Assembly: GCF_947500605.1 (NCBI RefSeq)
Contig: NZ_CANMSJ010000004.1
Location: forward strand, 186,001 to 250,000
Direction: 5' to 3'
DNA: 64,000 nucleotides
Source: an uncultured Lacinutrix sp.
Lineage (GTDB): Bacteria; Bacteroidota; Bacteroidia; Flavobacteriales; Flavobacteriaceae
Notes under the pieces: model-generated
The model's input: only the letters and a program-made list of their open reading frames with translations
Told to the model about the DNA's origin: nothing
Databases searched by the model: none
Program-made: the position numbers and the translations under genes
Part shown: piece by piece, positions 29,399-37,920 of the stretch
How positions within the stretch are numbered: position 1 is the first letter of the stretch
Layout of the letters: every line of letters starts with the position of its first letter

Positions 29399-30529
29399 TT
29401 ACCATTTTAATTCCTTTTTTAAAGCCTCAAAAAACAAATCGACATGTTCTTTTTTGATGGTTAAAGGCGGAAGAATTCGTAATAAATTAGGATTCTTCGC
29501 ACTTCCTGTAAATATCTTATGTTCAAAAATTAGCTTTTTACGTAATTCAGCTACCGGAAAATCAAATTCCAATCCTAACATTAAACCACGTCCTTTTATA
29601 TTTTTAATTGCCGAAATTTCTTTTGCTTTCTCAATAAAATAAGCTGAGATATCCTTAGCATTTTGCATCAAATGCTCTTCTTCAATTACTTCCAAAACAG
29701 TAGAAGACGCAACACAAGCTAAGTGATTTCCACCAAAAGTGGTTCCTAATAGACCAAAAGAAGCTTTAATATTTGGATGAATTAAAATCCCACCAATCGG
29801 AAACCCATTTCCCATACCTTTGGCAATCGAAATAATATCTGGAGTCACATTATATTTCTGAAACGCGAAGAAATCGCCAGTTCTACCAAAACCAGATTGC
29901 ACTTCATCTGCAATAAAACACGTATTGTATTTTTTGCATAATGCATCTACACCTTCGTAGAATGCAACAGTACTTTCGTCCAATCCGCCAACACCTTGAA
30001 TACACTCAATAATTACTGCACAAACATCGTTTTTAGCTAGTGCTTTTTCTACACCTTCTAAGTCTCCTAATTCTAGAATCTCAACCTCTTGCTGTGCATT
30101 AATTGGTGCTATAATCTTCGCATTATCTGTTGCTGCAACTGCTGCTGATGTACGACCATGAAAGCCATTTTTAAAAGCAACTACTTTTTTCTTTCCGTTA
30201 TGGAATGACGCCAGTTTTAAAGCATTTTCATTGGCTTCTGCTCCAGAATTACACAAAAACAATTCATAGTCTGTACAACCGGATAATTGCTCTAACTTGT
30301 CGGCTAATTGTACTTGTAATGGATTCTGAATCGAGTTGCTATAAAACCCTAATTTGGCGACTTGATCAGAAATGGCAGCCACATATTTAGGATGTGAATG
30401 CCCAATAGAAATCACCGCATGTCCACCATATAAATCTAAATATTTGGTATTGTTTTCATCGTAAACAAAAACATCTTCTGCCTTTACAGGTGTGATATCG
30501 AATAAAGGATACACGTTAAATAAACTCAT
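29399..30529 (-). CDS. argD: N-acyl-ornithine aminotransferase
   Basis: PLP-dependent class-III aminotransferase, 376 residues, converting N-acylglutamate semialdehyde to N-acylornithine. FLCNSGAEANENALKLA (about 95-111) is the PLP-phosphate region, ADEVQSGFGRTG holds the Asp that contacts PLP, and ISIAKGMGNGFPIGGI carries the Schiff-base lysine (about 237). The start overlaps the proC stop by four bases (ATGA). Annotation pipelines often call this a general aspartate or ornithine aminotransferase; operon position supports ArgD. Confidence 0.93.
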   Translation of the reverse strand: MSLFNVYPLFDITPVKAEDVFVYDENNTKYLDLYGGHAVISIGHSHPKYVAAISDQVAKLGFYSNSIQNPLQVQLADKLEQLSGCTDYELFLCNSGAEANENALKLASFHNGKKKVVAFKNGFHGRTSAAVAATDNAKIIAPINAQQEVEILELGDLEGVEKALAKNDVCAVIIECIQGVGGLDESTVAFYEGVDALCKKYNTCFIADEVQSGFGRTGDFFAFQKYNVTPDIISIAKGMGNGFPIGGILIHPNIKASFGLLGTTFGGNHLACVASSTVLEVIEEEHLMQNAKDISAYFIEKAKEISAIKNIKGRGLMLGLEFDFPVAELRKKLIFEHKIFTGSAKNPNLLRILPPLTIKKEHVDLFFEALKKELKW

Positions 30530-31326
30530 ATCTGTTCTTCTTTAATGTTACTAATCTTGTTAAACGAGGCAATCATACCTTGTATTAAAGACGAACTCAA
30601 TCCTTTGTGTTCCATCTCATTCAAACCTTCAATCGTACACCCTTTTGGCGTGGTTACACGATCTATTTCCTCTTCTGGATGATTCCCATTGGTAATCAAT
30701 AAGCTCGCAGCGCCTTCACTAGTATACATCGCTAATTCTTGCGCTTCTTTAGCATCAAACCCTAACTGAATAGCAGCTTGTGTTGTCGCTCTAATTAAAC
30801 GCATCCAAAACGCAACACCACTTGCGCAAACCACAGTGGCTGCTTGCATTTGACTTTCCGGAATACTTAACGAATGTCCTAAACGGTTAAAAATAGCCTC
30901 AGCGATTTTAATACGTTTTGCACCTTGCACATTACTACACAAACACGTCATGGATTTACCAACTGCAATTGCTGTGTTTGGCATCGCACGAATGATAAAT
31001 TTATCGACACCAACTTGCGCTTCAATCTTAGGAATTAGAAAACCTGTAATGGTCGAAATCAAGACGTGCTTCTCTGTTAATTCCGCCTTAATGTCATTCA
31101 ATATTTGCTCAAAATGCGCTGGTTGCACTGCAAAAATGATGATATCAGATTGCCTTACAGCTTCGGTATTATCCGTTGTTAAATGCACATTTTTATAACC
31201 ATCAAATTCTTGAATGTCTTCCAAATTCCGTTTGGTTAAATACAAACTAGTAATGGCATTGTTGGTTATCAATCCTTTTGCAATGGACTTTCCTAAGTTT
31301 CCTGTTCCTATAATTGCTATTTTCAT
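30526..31326 (-). CDS. proC: Pyrroline-5-carboxylate reductase
   Basis: Reduces pyrroline-5-carboxylate to proline, 266 residues from the start chosen here. The Rossmann start KIAIIGTGNLGKSIAKGL, the mid-region IIRAMPNTAIAVGKSMTC and C-terminal EEIDRVTTPKGCTIEGLNEM are characteristic. An in-frame extension reaches 31368, but those extra codons are translated palindromic repeat (starting at about 31342), so the ATG at 31326 is preferred. It overlaps argD by four bases. Its place in an arginine operon links proline and arginine supply; no proA or proB is present in the window. Confidence 0.93.
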   Translation of the reverse strand: MKIAIIGTGNLGKSIAKGLITNNAITSLYLTKRNLEDIQEFDGYKNVHLTTDNTEAVRQSDIIIFAVQPAHFEQILNDIKAELTEKHVLISTITGFLIPKIEAQVGVDKFIIRAMPNTAIAVGKSMTCLCSNVQGAKRIKIAEAIFNRLGHSLSIPESQMQAATVVCASGVAFWMRLIRATTQAAIQLGFDAKEAQELAMYTSEGAASLLITNGNHPEEEIDRVTTPKGCTIEGLNEMEHKGLSSSLIQGMIASFNKISNIKEEQI

Positions 31327-31341
31327 TTGTTCGTTTTTATT

Positions 31342-31535
31342 TGTCATTACGAAGATTACTGAAATCAAAATATATTTTGATTAAAAGTAGATGGCGCAGC
31401 CAATGACTGAAGTAATCTCTTTAAACAGATTGCTTCAGGTTTACTTCGTTCACTCGTAAATCTCGCAATGACTACTATCTTTTTAATTAAACTTTATTTT
31501 CACTTAAACCTTTCGACTGCGCTCAAGGTGACATT
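31342..31535. repeat. Cluster of degenerate palindromic repeats
   Basis: Upstream of proC: TGTCATTACGAAGATTACTGAAAT (start at 31342), an exact palindrome ATCAAAATATATTTTGAT (31364-31381 region), the stem TGAAGTAATCT (31408-31418) with AGATTGCTTCA (31427-31437), a half element ending CTCGCAATGAC near 31472, and TTTCGACTGCGCTCAAGGTGACA (ending 31533). Several families lie side by side, with no gene among them. Confidence 0.7.
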
Positions 31536-31548
31536 TTTATATTGTTTT

Positions 31549-31675
31549 GACGTTACCACAAGGGTCGCGTTTTCCGTTATATCTTTTTTGCCTTGTTCTC
31601 GATACAAATTTGCTCATGCTTCACAAATTCACTCGAACTGATGTCAAAAAAGGATGCCACTTCAACCGCTAACGC
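31549..31675 (-). repeat. Interspersed repeat element, long copy with nested palindrome
   Basis: Reads on the minus strand from GCGTTAGCGGTTGAAGTGGCAT to GACCCTTGTGGTAACGTC, the same ends as 11672-11747 on the other strand. Its centre contains AGTTCGAGTG ... GTATCGAGAAC, which belongs to another palindrome family also seen at 44441-44574. One repeat is thus nested inside the other. It completes the 320-bp gap between proC and argC. Confidence 0.65.
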
Positions 31676-31688
31676 AGCAGCTGTACTT

Positions 31689-32672
31689 TTAAAAATAAGT
31701 TGCTTTTAGTTTTAAACCTTCTGTTTCATCAAAACCAAACATTAAATTCATGTTTTGAACAGCTTGCCCAGAAGCACCTTTTAGTAAATTATCAATAATG
31801 CTTGTTACCAATAATTTATCTTCATGCTTATGTAAATGAAGAATACACTTATTGGTATTTACCACTTGTTTTAAATGAATCTCATCATCCGAAACTACAG
31901 TAAAAGCAGCATCTTTATAAAATTCGCTATACAATGCTTTTGCATCTTCCAAGCTTCCTTTAAACTTAGTATACATGGTTGCGAAAATTCCTCTAGAAAA
32001 ATCACCGCGATTTGGCATAAAGTTGATGTCTGACTTAAAATTAGACTGCAACAGTTTCACCGATTGGTTAATCTCTCCTAAATGTTGATGCGTAAAAGCC
32101 TTATAATGCGAAAAATTATTATCTCGCCACGTAAAATGCGTGGTTGCAGATAATGATGTTCCCGCTCCTGTTGCTCCTGTAACCGCATTAATATGCACAT
32201 CGTTTTGCAAAACTTCAGCTTTAGCTAAAGGCAACAATGCTAACTGAATAGCAGATGCAAAACACCCTGGATTTGCAATGTAATTCGCTTTTTTTATCGC
32301 TTCTTTATTTAATTCCGGCAAACCATAAACAAACGTTTTTCCTTCAAAAATGGCGTCTTTAGTTAATCTGAAATCATTACTTAAATCGATGATTTTAGTT
32401 TCAGTAGAAAATGAATTGTTCTCTAAAAATGCTTTAGAATTTCCGTGACCTAAACACAAAAACAACACGTCTACTTCTGAATTAATTTTACTTGAAAACT
32501 CCAAATCTGTACTACCAATTAAATCTTGGTGTACTTTATATATCTTATTTCCAGCATTAGAGGTACTGTAAATAAAATTGATGTTAGCTTTTGGATGATT
32601 TAACAACAATCTAATAAGTTCTCCAGCTGTATAACCTGCACCTCCAATAATTCCTATTTCTATTTTTTTCAT
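31689..32672 (-). CDS. argC: N-acyl-gamma-glutamyl-phosphate reductase
   Basis: NADPH-dependent reduction of N-acylglutamyl phosphate to the semialdehyde, 327 residues. GIIGGAGYTAGELIRLLLNHP is the NADP site (residues about 6-26), ANPGCFASAIQLALLPL contains the catalytic Cys, and HQHLGEINQSV the conserved substrate region. The frame stays open to 32723, but the extra 17 codons are translated from a palindromic repeat (32688-32720), so the ATG at 32672 is chosen. It follows argG by 59 bp. Confidence 0.95.
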   Translation of the reverse strand: MKKIEIGIIGGAGYTAGELIRLLLNHPKANINFIYSTSNAGNKIYKVHQDLIGSTDLEFSSKINSEVDVLFLCLGHGNSKAFLENNSFSTETKIIDLSNDFRLTKDAIFEGKTFVYGLPELNKEAIKKANYIANPGCFASAIQLALLPLAKAEVLQNDVHINAVTGATGAGTSLSATTHFTWRDNNFSHYKAFTHQHLGEINQSVKLLQSNFKSDINFMPNRGDFSRGIFATMYTKFKGSLEDAKALYSEFYKDAAFTVVSDDEIHLKQVVNTNKCILHLHKHEDKLLVTSIIDNLLKGASGQAVQNMNLMFGFDETEGLKLKATYF

Positions 32673-32687
32673 TACAACTTGTCTTTC

Positions 32688-32720
32688 AGACCTGTCCGGT
32701 TTTAAAAACCTGACAGGTCT
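32688..32720. repeat. 33-bp palindrome between argG and argC
   Basis: AGACCTGTCCGGTTTT and its complement AAAACCTGACAGGTCT around a single central base, with one mismatch. A strong hairpin inside the operon; no T-run of terminator type follows. Confidence 0.88.
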
Positions 32721-32731
32721 CACTCAATTAA

Positions 32732-33919
32732 TTAATTATTTACTTGTTGATAAATCTTATTTTGATTTCCTACAATTTTGATAAATCCTTTAGCTTCATC
32801 CGCTGTCCAACCTTTATTTTCTTCGCCATAACTTCCAAACTTCGCATTCATTAAATCATGCTTAGAACTGATTCCGTCTACAGTAAAATGGTATGGTTTT
32901 AAGCTCACAAAAACATCTCCCGATACTTTGTCTTGGCTGCTTTGTAAAAAGGCTTCCATGTCACGCATTACAGGATCTAAATATTGCCCTTCATGCAAAT
33001 GCATTCCGTAGAAATTAGACATATAATCCTTATGTTGTAATTGCCACTTCGTTAGTGTATGCTTTTCTAATAAATGATGTGCTTTTATAATCACCAAAGC
33101 AGCTGCTGCTTCAAAACCAACACGTCCTTTAATACCAACTATTGTATCTCCAACATGAATATCTCTACCAATTGCATACGCAGACGCCAAATTGTTTAAC
33201 ACTTCAATATTTACGTCTGATGCGTTTTTACTTCCATTTACAGCAACCAATTCTCCTTTTAAAAAGGTTAATGTCACTTTTTCATCCTCTGCACGTTTTA
33301 ATTGCGAAGGATAAGCGGTTTCTGGTAATGGTTTTTCTGATGTTAATGTTTCTTCTCCACCAACACTAGTTCCCCAAAGTCCTTTATTAACAGAATACTT
33401 TGCCTTTTCCCAAGAAGCTTCGATACCGTTTTCTTTTAAGTAATCAATTTCTTGTTGTCTGCTTAAACTTCCGTCTCTAATTGGCGTGATGATTTTAATA
33501 TGTGGCGCTAACGTTTGAAAAATCATATCAAAACGTACTTGATCGTTTCCTGCTCCTGTGCTTCCGTGTGCGATATATTCGGCATCAATACTTTTAGCAT
33601 ATTCGATAATTTCGATTGCCTGAATAATACGCTCTGCACTTACAGACAAAGGATAGGTGTTATTCTTCAAAACATTTCCGAAGATTAAATACTTAATCAC
33701 TTTATCATAATACGAGGCAATAGCGACGATGTTCTTATAGGTCGACACGCCCATCTTGTAGGCATTTGTTTCGATGGTTTGAATTTCTGCATCAGAAAAG
33801 CCTCCAGTATTTACACTTACTGCATGCACATCGTAACCTGCTTTACTTAAACTTACTGCGCAATAGGATGTATCTAATCCACCACTATATGCTATTACTA
33901 ATTTGCCTTTATTTTTCAT
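32732..33919 (-). CDS. argG: Argininosuccinate synthase
   Basis: ATP-dependent condensation of citrulline and aspartate, 395 residues. AYSGGLDTSYCAVSL is the PP-loop (residues 9-23), HGSTGAGNDQVRFD the aspartate/citrulline-binding stretch, and IKGRVGFEAAAALVI and GMHLHEGQYLDPVMRD are further family blocks. Its start lies 11 bases inside the end of the upstream GNAT gene, so the two are translationally coupled. ArgG acts after the ArgE step, yet it is placed near the front of the operon. Confidence 0.97.
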   Translation of the reverse strand: MKNKGKLVIAYSGGLDTSYCAVSLSKAGYDVHAVSVNTGGFSDAEIQTIETNAYKMGVSTYKNIVAIASYYDKVIKYLIFGNVLKNNTYPLSVSAERIIQAIEIIEYAKSIDAEYIAHGSTGAGNDQVRFDMIFQTLAPHIKIITPIRDGSLSRQQEIDYLKENGIEASWEKAKYSVNKGLWGTSVGGEETLTSEKPLPETAYPSQLKRAEDEKVTLTFLKGELVAVNGSKNASDVNIEVLNNLASAYAIGRDIHVGDTIVGIKGRVGFEAAAALVIIKAHHLLEKHTLTKWQLQHKDYMSNFYGMHLHEGQYLDPVMRDMEAFLQSSQDKVSGDVFVSLKPYHFTVDGISSKHDLMNAKFGSYGEENKGWTADEAKGFIKIVGNQNKIYQQVNN

Positions 33920-34538
33920 TCTTTTCTTTTTTAAGGAACATGGATTGTTTTATATTTTTCAATCTGGTCCATACTTTTTTATCATGATTATTTACTGCTG
34001 GTTTTGTTGCTTCCTTTTTAGAAGGATCATACAACATACCTGTACATAAGCACATTTTTTGCTCTGTTCTTGTCAAAACATCAAAGTTTTTGCAGGTCTG
34101 ACAGCCATTCCAAAAGGATTGATCGTCTGTTAATTCTGAAAACGTAACAGGTTTATAACCTAAATCACTATTCATTTTCATAACTGCTAAACCCGTAGTA
34201 ATACTAAATACTTTAGCCTCCGGAAACTTGGTTCTAGAATGCTCGAATATTTTCTGTTTGATCTGCTTAGCTAAGCCAATGTTTCTAAAATCTGGATGTA
34301 CAATTAATCCAGAATTGGCTACAAATTTGCCATGACCCCATTGTTCGATATAACAAAAGCCTGCAAATTTATCGCCCTCTAAAGCAATAACAGCATTACC
34401 ATTTTCCATTTTGGTAATGATGTATTCAGGCTTGCGTTTTGCAATACCAGTTCCTCTAACTTGAGCAGCATCAGCAATAGTATTACAAATAATATCTGCG
34501 TAAATACTATGTGATTTATCAGCAATAACAATTTCCAT
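33909..34538 (-). CDS. GNAT acyltransferase heading the arg operon, candidate N-acylglutamate synthase
   Basis: 209 residues. The GNAT fold is visible: a beta-strand block with VANSGLIVHPDFRNIGLAKQ (about 73-92) forming the acyl-CoA pyrophosphate loop. After the core come four cysteines, Cys146, Cys149, Cys163 and Cys165 (GCQTCK and MCLCTG), spaced like a small metal site, then a basic tail. No argA or argJ is visible in the operon, and this is the first structural gene, so it is the best candidate for making N-acetyl- or N-succinylglutamate. That assignment is inference from position plus family. Its 3' end overlaps argG by 11 bases. Translation begins 235 bp after the arginine-rich leader frame. 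Confidence 0.75.
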   Translation of the reverse strand: MEIVIADKSHSIYADIICNTIADAAQVRGTGIAKRKPEYIITKMENGNAVIALEGDKFAGFCYIEQWGHGKFVANSGLIVHPDFRNIGLAKQIKQKIFEHSRTKFPEAKVFSITTGLAVMKMNSDLGYKPVTFSELTDDQSFWNGCQTCKNFDVLTRTEQKMCLCTGMLYDPSKKEATKPAVNNHDKKVWTRLKNIKQSMFLKKEKNEK

Positions 34539-34625
34539 TGTAATTGAATTTTAAATTAAAAAATGTGATGATTTTTGTTTTTGAAAGCAGAACCGGACTC
34601 ACCTTAGTTCTATAAATAGAAGTAC

Positions 34626-34684
34626 ACCCTAAGGGCGGCAACGAAAAATTGGTCGTAGGGTTATCCTGTTATTATTTCTAATAA
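34626..34684 (-). promoter_or_regulatory. Possible RNA hairpins in the arg operon leader
   Basis: On the minus strand, TTATTA/TAATAA closes a GAAA tetraloop (34669-34684 region), then ACCCTA (34661-34656) can pair with TAGGGT (34631-34626) across 24 bases. Both lie between the arginine leader frame and the GNAT start. Short stems; significance uncertain. The rest of the 34539-34969 gap holds AT-rich sequence, a T-run on the minus strand (34744-34731) and the leader frame. Confidence 0.35.
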
Positions 34685-34773
34685 TTGTATTTGAAAAAGA
34701 AAATATTTGTGTTGAATTGTTCACTGTCTGAAAAAAAATAAAAACTATTAACTAAAAGCTTGAAGTATGCGTA

Positions 34774-34839
34774 TTAGCGACGTCGTCTGCGTAATAGCAA
34801 ACTTGTGGGTCTTTCGTTTTTATTTAGTGTTGTAAACAT
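34774..34839 (-). CDS. Arginine-rich leader peptide of the arg operon
   Basis: A 21-codon frame starting MFTTLNKNERP and ending LLLRRRRR, followed immediately by TAA. The last five sense codons are CGC AGA CGA CGT CGC, all arginine; a sixth Arg is at position 10. It lies 235 bp upstream of the first arg gene, on the same strand, in a region otherwise without genes. A minus-strand T-run (34744-34731) follows 30 bp after the stop. AAGTTTG inside the frame (34804-34798) can pair with CAAGCTT after the stop (34762-34756), and GCTATTA just downstream can pair with TAATAGT next to the T-run; the two pairings compete. This is what a ribosome-sensing attenuator looks like, but no strong terminator stem is evident. 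Confidence 0.72.
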   Translation of the reverse strand: MFTTLNKNERPTSLLLRRRRR

Positions 34840-34920
34840 GGTGTAAAACTATAAATTAATTTAATACAAACTAGTAAAACATTCAATTAGTGCAATTTTT
34901 TATGAAATCATTATTTTCAA

Positions 34921-34952
34921 GCCTAATAATTATATAAATCTCACTATTAGGC
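34921..34952. terminator. Inverted repeat after the ilv-gapN operon
   Basis: GCCTAATA (34921-34928) pairs with TATTAGGC (34945-34952) across a 16-base loop, 18 bp beyond the stop of the aldehyde dehydrogenase gene. The following bases on the minus strand are not a T-run, so it is at best a weak terminator before the arg promoter. Confidence 0.4.
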
Positions 34953-34969
34953 GTTTCTGACTTGAAAAA

Positions 34970-36547
34970 TTATAAAATATAATCTGTACTTACAAAGTTT
35001 GATGCTCTAGATTCTAACAATTCTTTTAAAATAGCATTGTTATACTCATTATCTTTTGAAGCTACAAACGTCCGTATTGAAAAAGAACGTAACGCATCAT
35101 GCACACTTAACGTTGCAACTGCAGAATCTTTACGCCCTGTAAACGGATATACGTCTGGTCCACGTTGACAAGAACTGTTTAAATTAACACGACAAACTAA
35201 GTTTACTAACGTATCTATTAAAGGCGCCAACGTTTTTACGTCTTGCCCGAATAAACTGACTTGCTGCCCGTAATTAGAAGCAGCCATATCATCTAAAGGT
35301 TCTTCAATATCAGTAAAAGGAACAATAGGAATAACAGGTCCAAATTGTTCTTCCTGAAAGACACGCATATCTTTAGACACTGGATATAAAACCGCTGGAA
35401 AAATGTAGTTTTCTGTCGTTTCTCCTCCTTTTGCATTAATGATACTAGCTCCTTTTGCAGTCGCGTCATCAATTAACTCTTGTATATAAGCTGGCTTCCC
35501 TGGCTCTGGTAATGGTGTTAACTTAACACCATCTTCCCAAGGATTACCAAACTTAAGCGCGTCTACTTTTGCTGAGAATCGCTTATTGAATTCTTCTATA
35601 ATATCTTCATGTACATAAAGCACCTTTAATGCCGTACAACGTTGTCCGTTAAATGAAGTTGCACCTGCAATACATTCGTCTATCGCTAAATCTAAATCGG
35701 CATCTTTTAAAACGATTGCTGGGTTTTTAGCTTCTAAACCTAAAACCGAACGTAATCTATTACTTTTTGGATGCTGATTTTGTAATGCATTTGCCGATTT
35801 ACTATTCCCTATTAAAGCTAAAACATCTACTTTACCAGACTGCATGATTGGTGTAGCAACCGTTCTTCCTCTTCCATAAATAATATTAACAACACCTTTT
35901 GGAAAACTAGTTTGAAACGCTTCCAATAATGGTGAAATTAATAAAATACCATGTTTTGCTGGTTTAAAAATGGCTGTATTACCCATAATTAAAGCAGGAA
36001 TTAACAATGCAAAAGTTTCATTTAAAGGATAATTATAAGGGCCTAAACACAAAACAACTCCTAAAGGTCCACGACGAATATGTGCGTTGACACCTGCATT
36101 TTTCTCAAACTTAGCACTGTCGCGATCCATTTGTTTATAATCTTCAATAGTATCGTAAATGTATTCTACGGTTCTGTCAAATTCCTTTTGAGAATCTGGT
36201 AAGTTTTTACCAATTTCCCACATTAGCAACTTCACGATTTCTTCTCGCTTCGTTTTCATTTGAGCAACAAAATTTTCCATACAAACAATACGATCTACCA
36301 CTTTCATGGTTGGCCACAAACCTTGCCCTTTATTGTATGCAACGCAAGCCGCATCTAAAGCTTCTAACGCTTCTTTTTCTCCTAAGGTTGGAATACTTCC
36401 TAATAAAGTAGGCTTATAATCTTCAGTAGAAGAAATAGTAGAAAACACTTGTGATGTTTCGCCTTTCCAAGGTTTCAATTCACCTCCTACTAAATAGGTT
36501 TTTTGGTTTAAAACTTCTTGTATTTGATACGCTTTTGGAATGCTCAT
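34970..36547 (-). CDS. GapN-like NADP-dependent aldehyde dehydrogenase
   Basis: 525 residues of the aldehyde dehydrogenase superfamily. [14 protein letters not shown], the [16 protein letters not shown] glutamate-containing stretch, and the catalytic cysteine in [15 protein letters not shown] (about 300) match non-phosphorylating glyceraldehyde-3-phosphate dehydrogenase (GapN), where NxGQRCTA is typical. GapN would make 3-phosphoglycerate plus NADPH, useful for the NADPH-consuming IlvC step (inference). It follows ilvA by 12 bp and is probably the last gene of the ilv operon. Substrate is not proven by sequence; related semialdehyde dehydrogenases cannot be excluded. Confidence 0.8.
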   Translation of the reverse strand: MSIPKAYQIQEVLNQKTYLVGGELKPWKGETSQVFSTISSTEDYKPTLLGSIPTLGEKEALEALDAACVAYNKGQGLWPTMKVVDRIVCMENFVAQMKTKREEIVKLLMWEIGKNLPDSQKEFDRTVEYIYDTIEDYKQMDRDSAKFEKNAGVNAHIRRGPLGVVLCLGPYNYPLNETFALLIPALIMGNTAIFKPAKHGILLISPLLEAFQTSFPKGVVNIIYGRGRTVATPIMQSGKVDVLALIGNSKSANALQNQHPKSNRLRSVLGLEAKNPAIVLKDADLDLAIDECIAGATSFNGQRCTALKVLYVHEDIIEEFNKRFSAKVDALKFGNPWEDGVKLTPLPEPGKPAYIQELIDDATAKGASIINAKGGETTENYIFPAVLYPVSKDMRVFQEEQFGPVIPIVPFTDIEEPLDDMAASNYGQQVSLFGQDVKTLAPLIDTLVNLVCRVNLNSSCQRGPDVYPFTGRKDSAVATLSVHDALRSFSIRTFVASKDNEYNNAILKELLESRASNFVSTDYIL

Positions 36548-36559
36548 TGTCTTTTTTAT

Positions 36560-37828
36560 TTAAACTAAGAATTGAAATAAATCTGGTTTATCATTTAGGT
36601 AATCTCCATAAAAATTATGAAGTTTCATTTTGGTAATTAAAGGTTCTAAATCTGCAGGTGATTTTAGCTCTAATCCCACAACAGCGACGTCGTTTTCACG
36701 ATTTACTTTTTTGGTGTATTCAAAATGAGTGATATCATCGTTTGGCCCAAGTATATCTACTACAAAATCTCTTAAAGCTCCCGAACGTTGTGGAAACTTT
36801 ACAATGAAATAATGTTTTAAATTGGCATACAATAATGCACGCTCCTTAATTTCGGCAGTACGTGTGATATCGTTATTACTTCCGCTAATTACGCAAACCA
36901 CATTTTTTCCTTTTATTTCTTCGGAAAATTGCTCTAATGCAGAAAGACTTAAAGCTCCTGCAGGCTCTACAATAATTGCATCTTTATTATATAAATCTAA
37001 AATGGTTTGACACACCTTACCTTCGTCTACCGTAACCACGCGATGTAAAGTTTCTTTACATATTGCGAAATTTAAATCGCCAACACGTTTAACAGCAGCA
37101 CCATCTACAAAACTATCGATAGTCTTTAACTCTGTGTTTTTATTATTTCTAATAGAAGTTAACATTGCCGGCGCACCTTTTGGTTCCACGCTAATAATCT
37201 TTGTTTCTGGTGATAAAATTTTAAAAACAGATGATAATCCAGCGGCAAGTCCGCCACCACCAACTGGTACAAAAACGTAATGAATTGGATGCTCCTTAGC
37301 CTGATCTATAATCTCTAAACCAACAGTTGCCTGACCTTCAATCACTTTCTCATCATTAAAAGGATGAATAAATGTTTTATTCAGCGCTTGGCACTGTTCC
37401 ATTGCTGCATGATAAGCATCATCAAAAGTATCACCAACCAAAACAACGTCCACATAATCCTCTCCAAACATTTTAACCTGTTCCACCTTTTGATTTGGTG
37501 TAGGAGAAGGCATAAATATGGTGCCTTTAATTTTAAGAAGCTTACACGAAATAGCTACTCCTTGCGCATGATTTCCTGCACTTGCGCATACAATTTCATT
37601 CTCTATTTGAGTAGCGTCTAAAGATGAAATTTTATTATAAGATCCTCGAATTTTATACGAACGCACCTCTTGTAAATCCTCTCTTTTAAAAAATATATTC
37701 GCTCCAAAATGCTTAGAATAACGTGCATTCCTCATAAGAGGCGTTACAGTTGCGATTCCTTTTAATTTATTTGCAGCAGCTTCTACAGCCTCAAGAGTTG
37801 GTCTGTATGTTGTTTTAGTTTCTTCCAT
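36560..37828 (-). CDS. ilvA: Threonine ammonia-lyase
   Basis: PLP enzyme converting threonine to 2-oxobutyrate, first step of isoleucine synthesis. 422 residues: a catalytic domain with the PLP lysine in RSYKIRGSYNKI (about 56), the GGGGLAAGLSSV phosphate loop (about 190), and a C-terminal ACT-like regulatory domain of about 80 residues (NLKHYFIVKFPQRSGALRDF onward). One ACT-like unit instead of the two in E. coli IlvA, the form common in Gram-positive and Bacteroidota enzymes. In operon with ilvC, 92 bp upstream, and the dehydrogenase 12 bp downstream. Confidence 0.94.
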   Translation of the reverse strand: MEETKTTYRPTLEAVEAAANKLKGIATVTPLMRNARYSKHFGANIFFKREDLQEVRSYKIRGSYNKISSLDATQIENEIVCASAGNHAQGVAISCKLLKIKGTIFMPSPTPNQKVEQVKMFGEDYVDVVLVGDTFDDAYHAAMEQCQALNKTFIHPFNDEKVIEGQATVGLEIIDQAKEHPIHYVFVPVGGGGLAAGLSSVFKILSPETKIISVEPKGAPAMLTSIRNNKNTELKTIDSFVDGAAVKRVGDLNFAICKETLHRVVTVDEGKVCQTILDLYNKDAIIVEPAGALSLSALEQFSEEIKGKNVVCVISGSNNDITRTAEIKERALLYANLKHYFIVKFPQRSGALRDFVVDILGPNDDITHFEYTKKVNRENDVAVVGLELKSPADLEPLITKMKLHNFYGDYLNDKPDLFQFLV

Positions 37829-37834
37829 GTTTAC

Positions 37835-37914
37835 TTCCTACGAAAGCAGGAGTTTCATCCTACTTTCTCATAATTACATTCTATTTATAGATCCTTGTCT
37901 TTGCAGTAATGACG
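37835..37914. repeat. Degenerate palindrome between ilvC and ilvA
   Basis: CTTCCTACGAAAGCAGGAG (37835-37853) and CTTTGCAGTAATGACGC (37898-37914) resemble decayed arms of the TGTCATTCCTGCGAAGGCAGG family seen intact at 61262-61335. They fill most of the 92-bp gap. Confidence 0.5.
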
Positions 37915-37920
37915 CTATAT

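Noticed and set aside
34539-34969. T-box or known riboswitch in the arg leader
   Set aside because: No T-box consensus or recognisable aptamer core was seen; the arginine-rich frame explains the region better.
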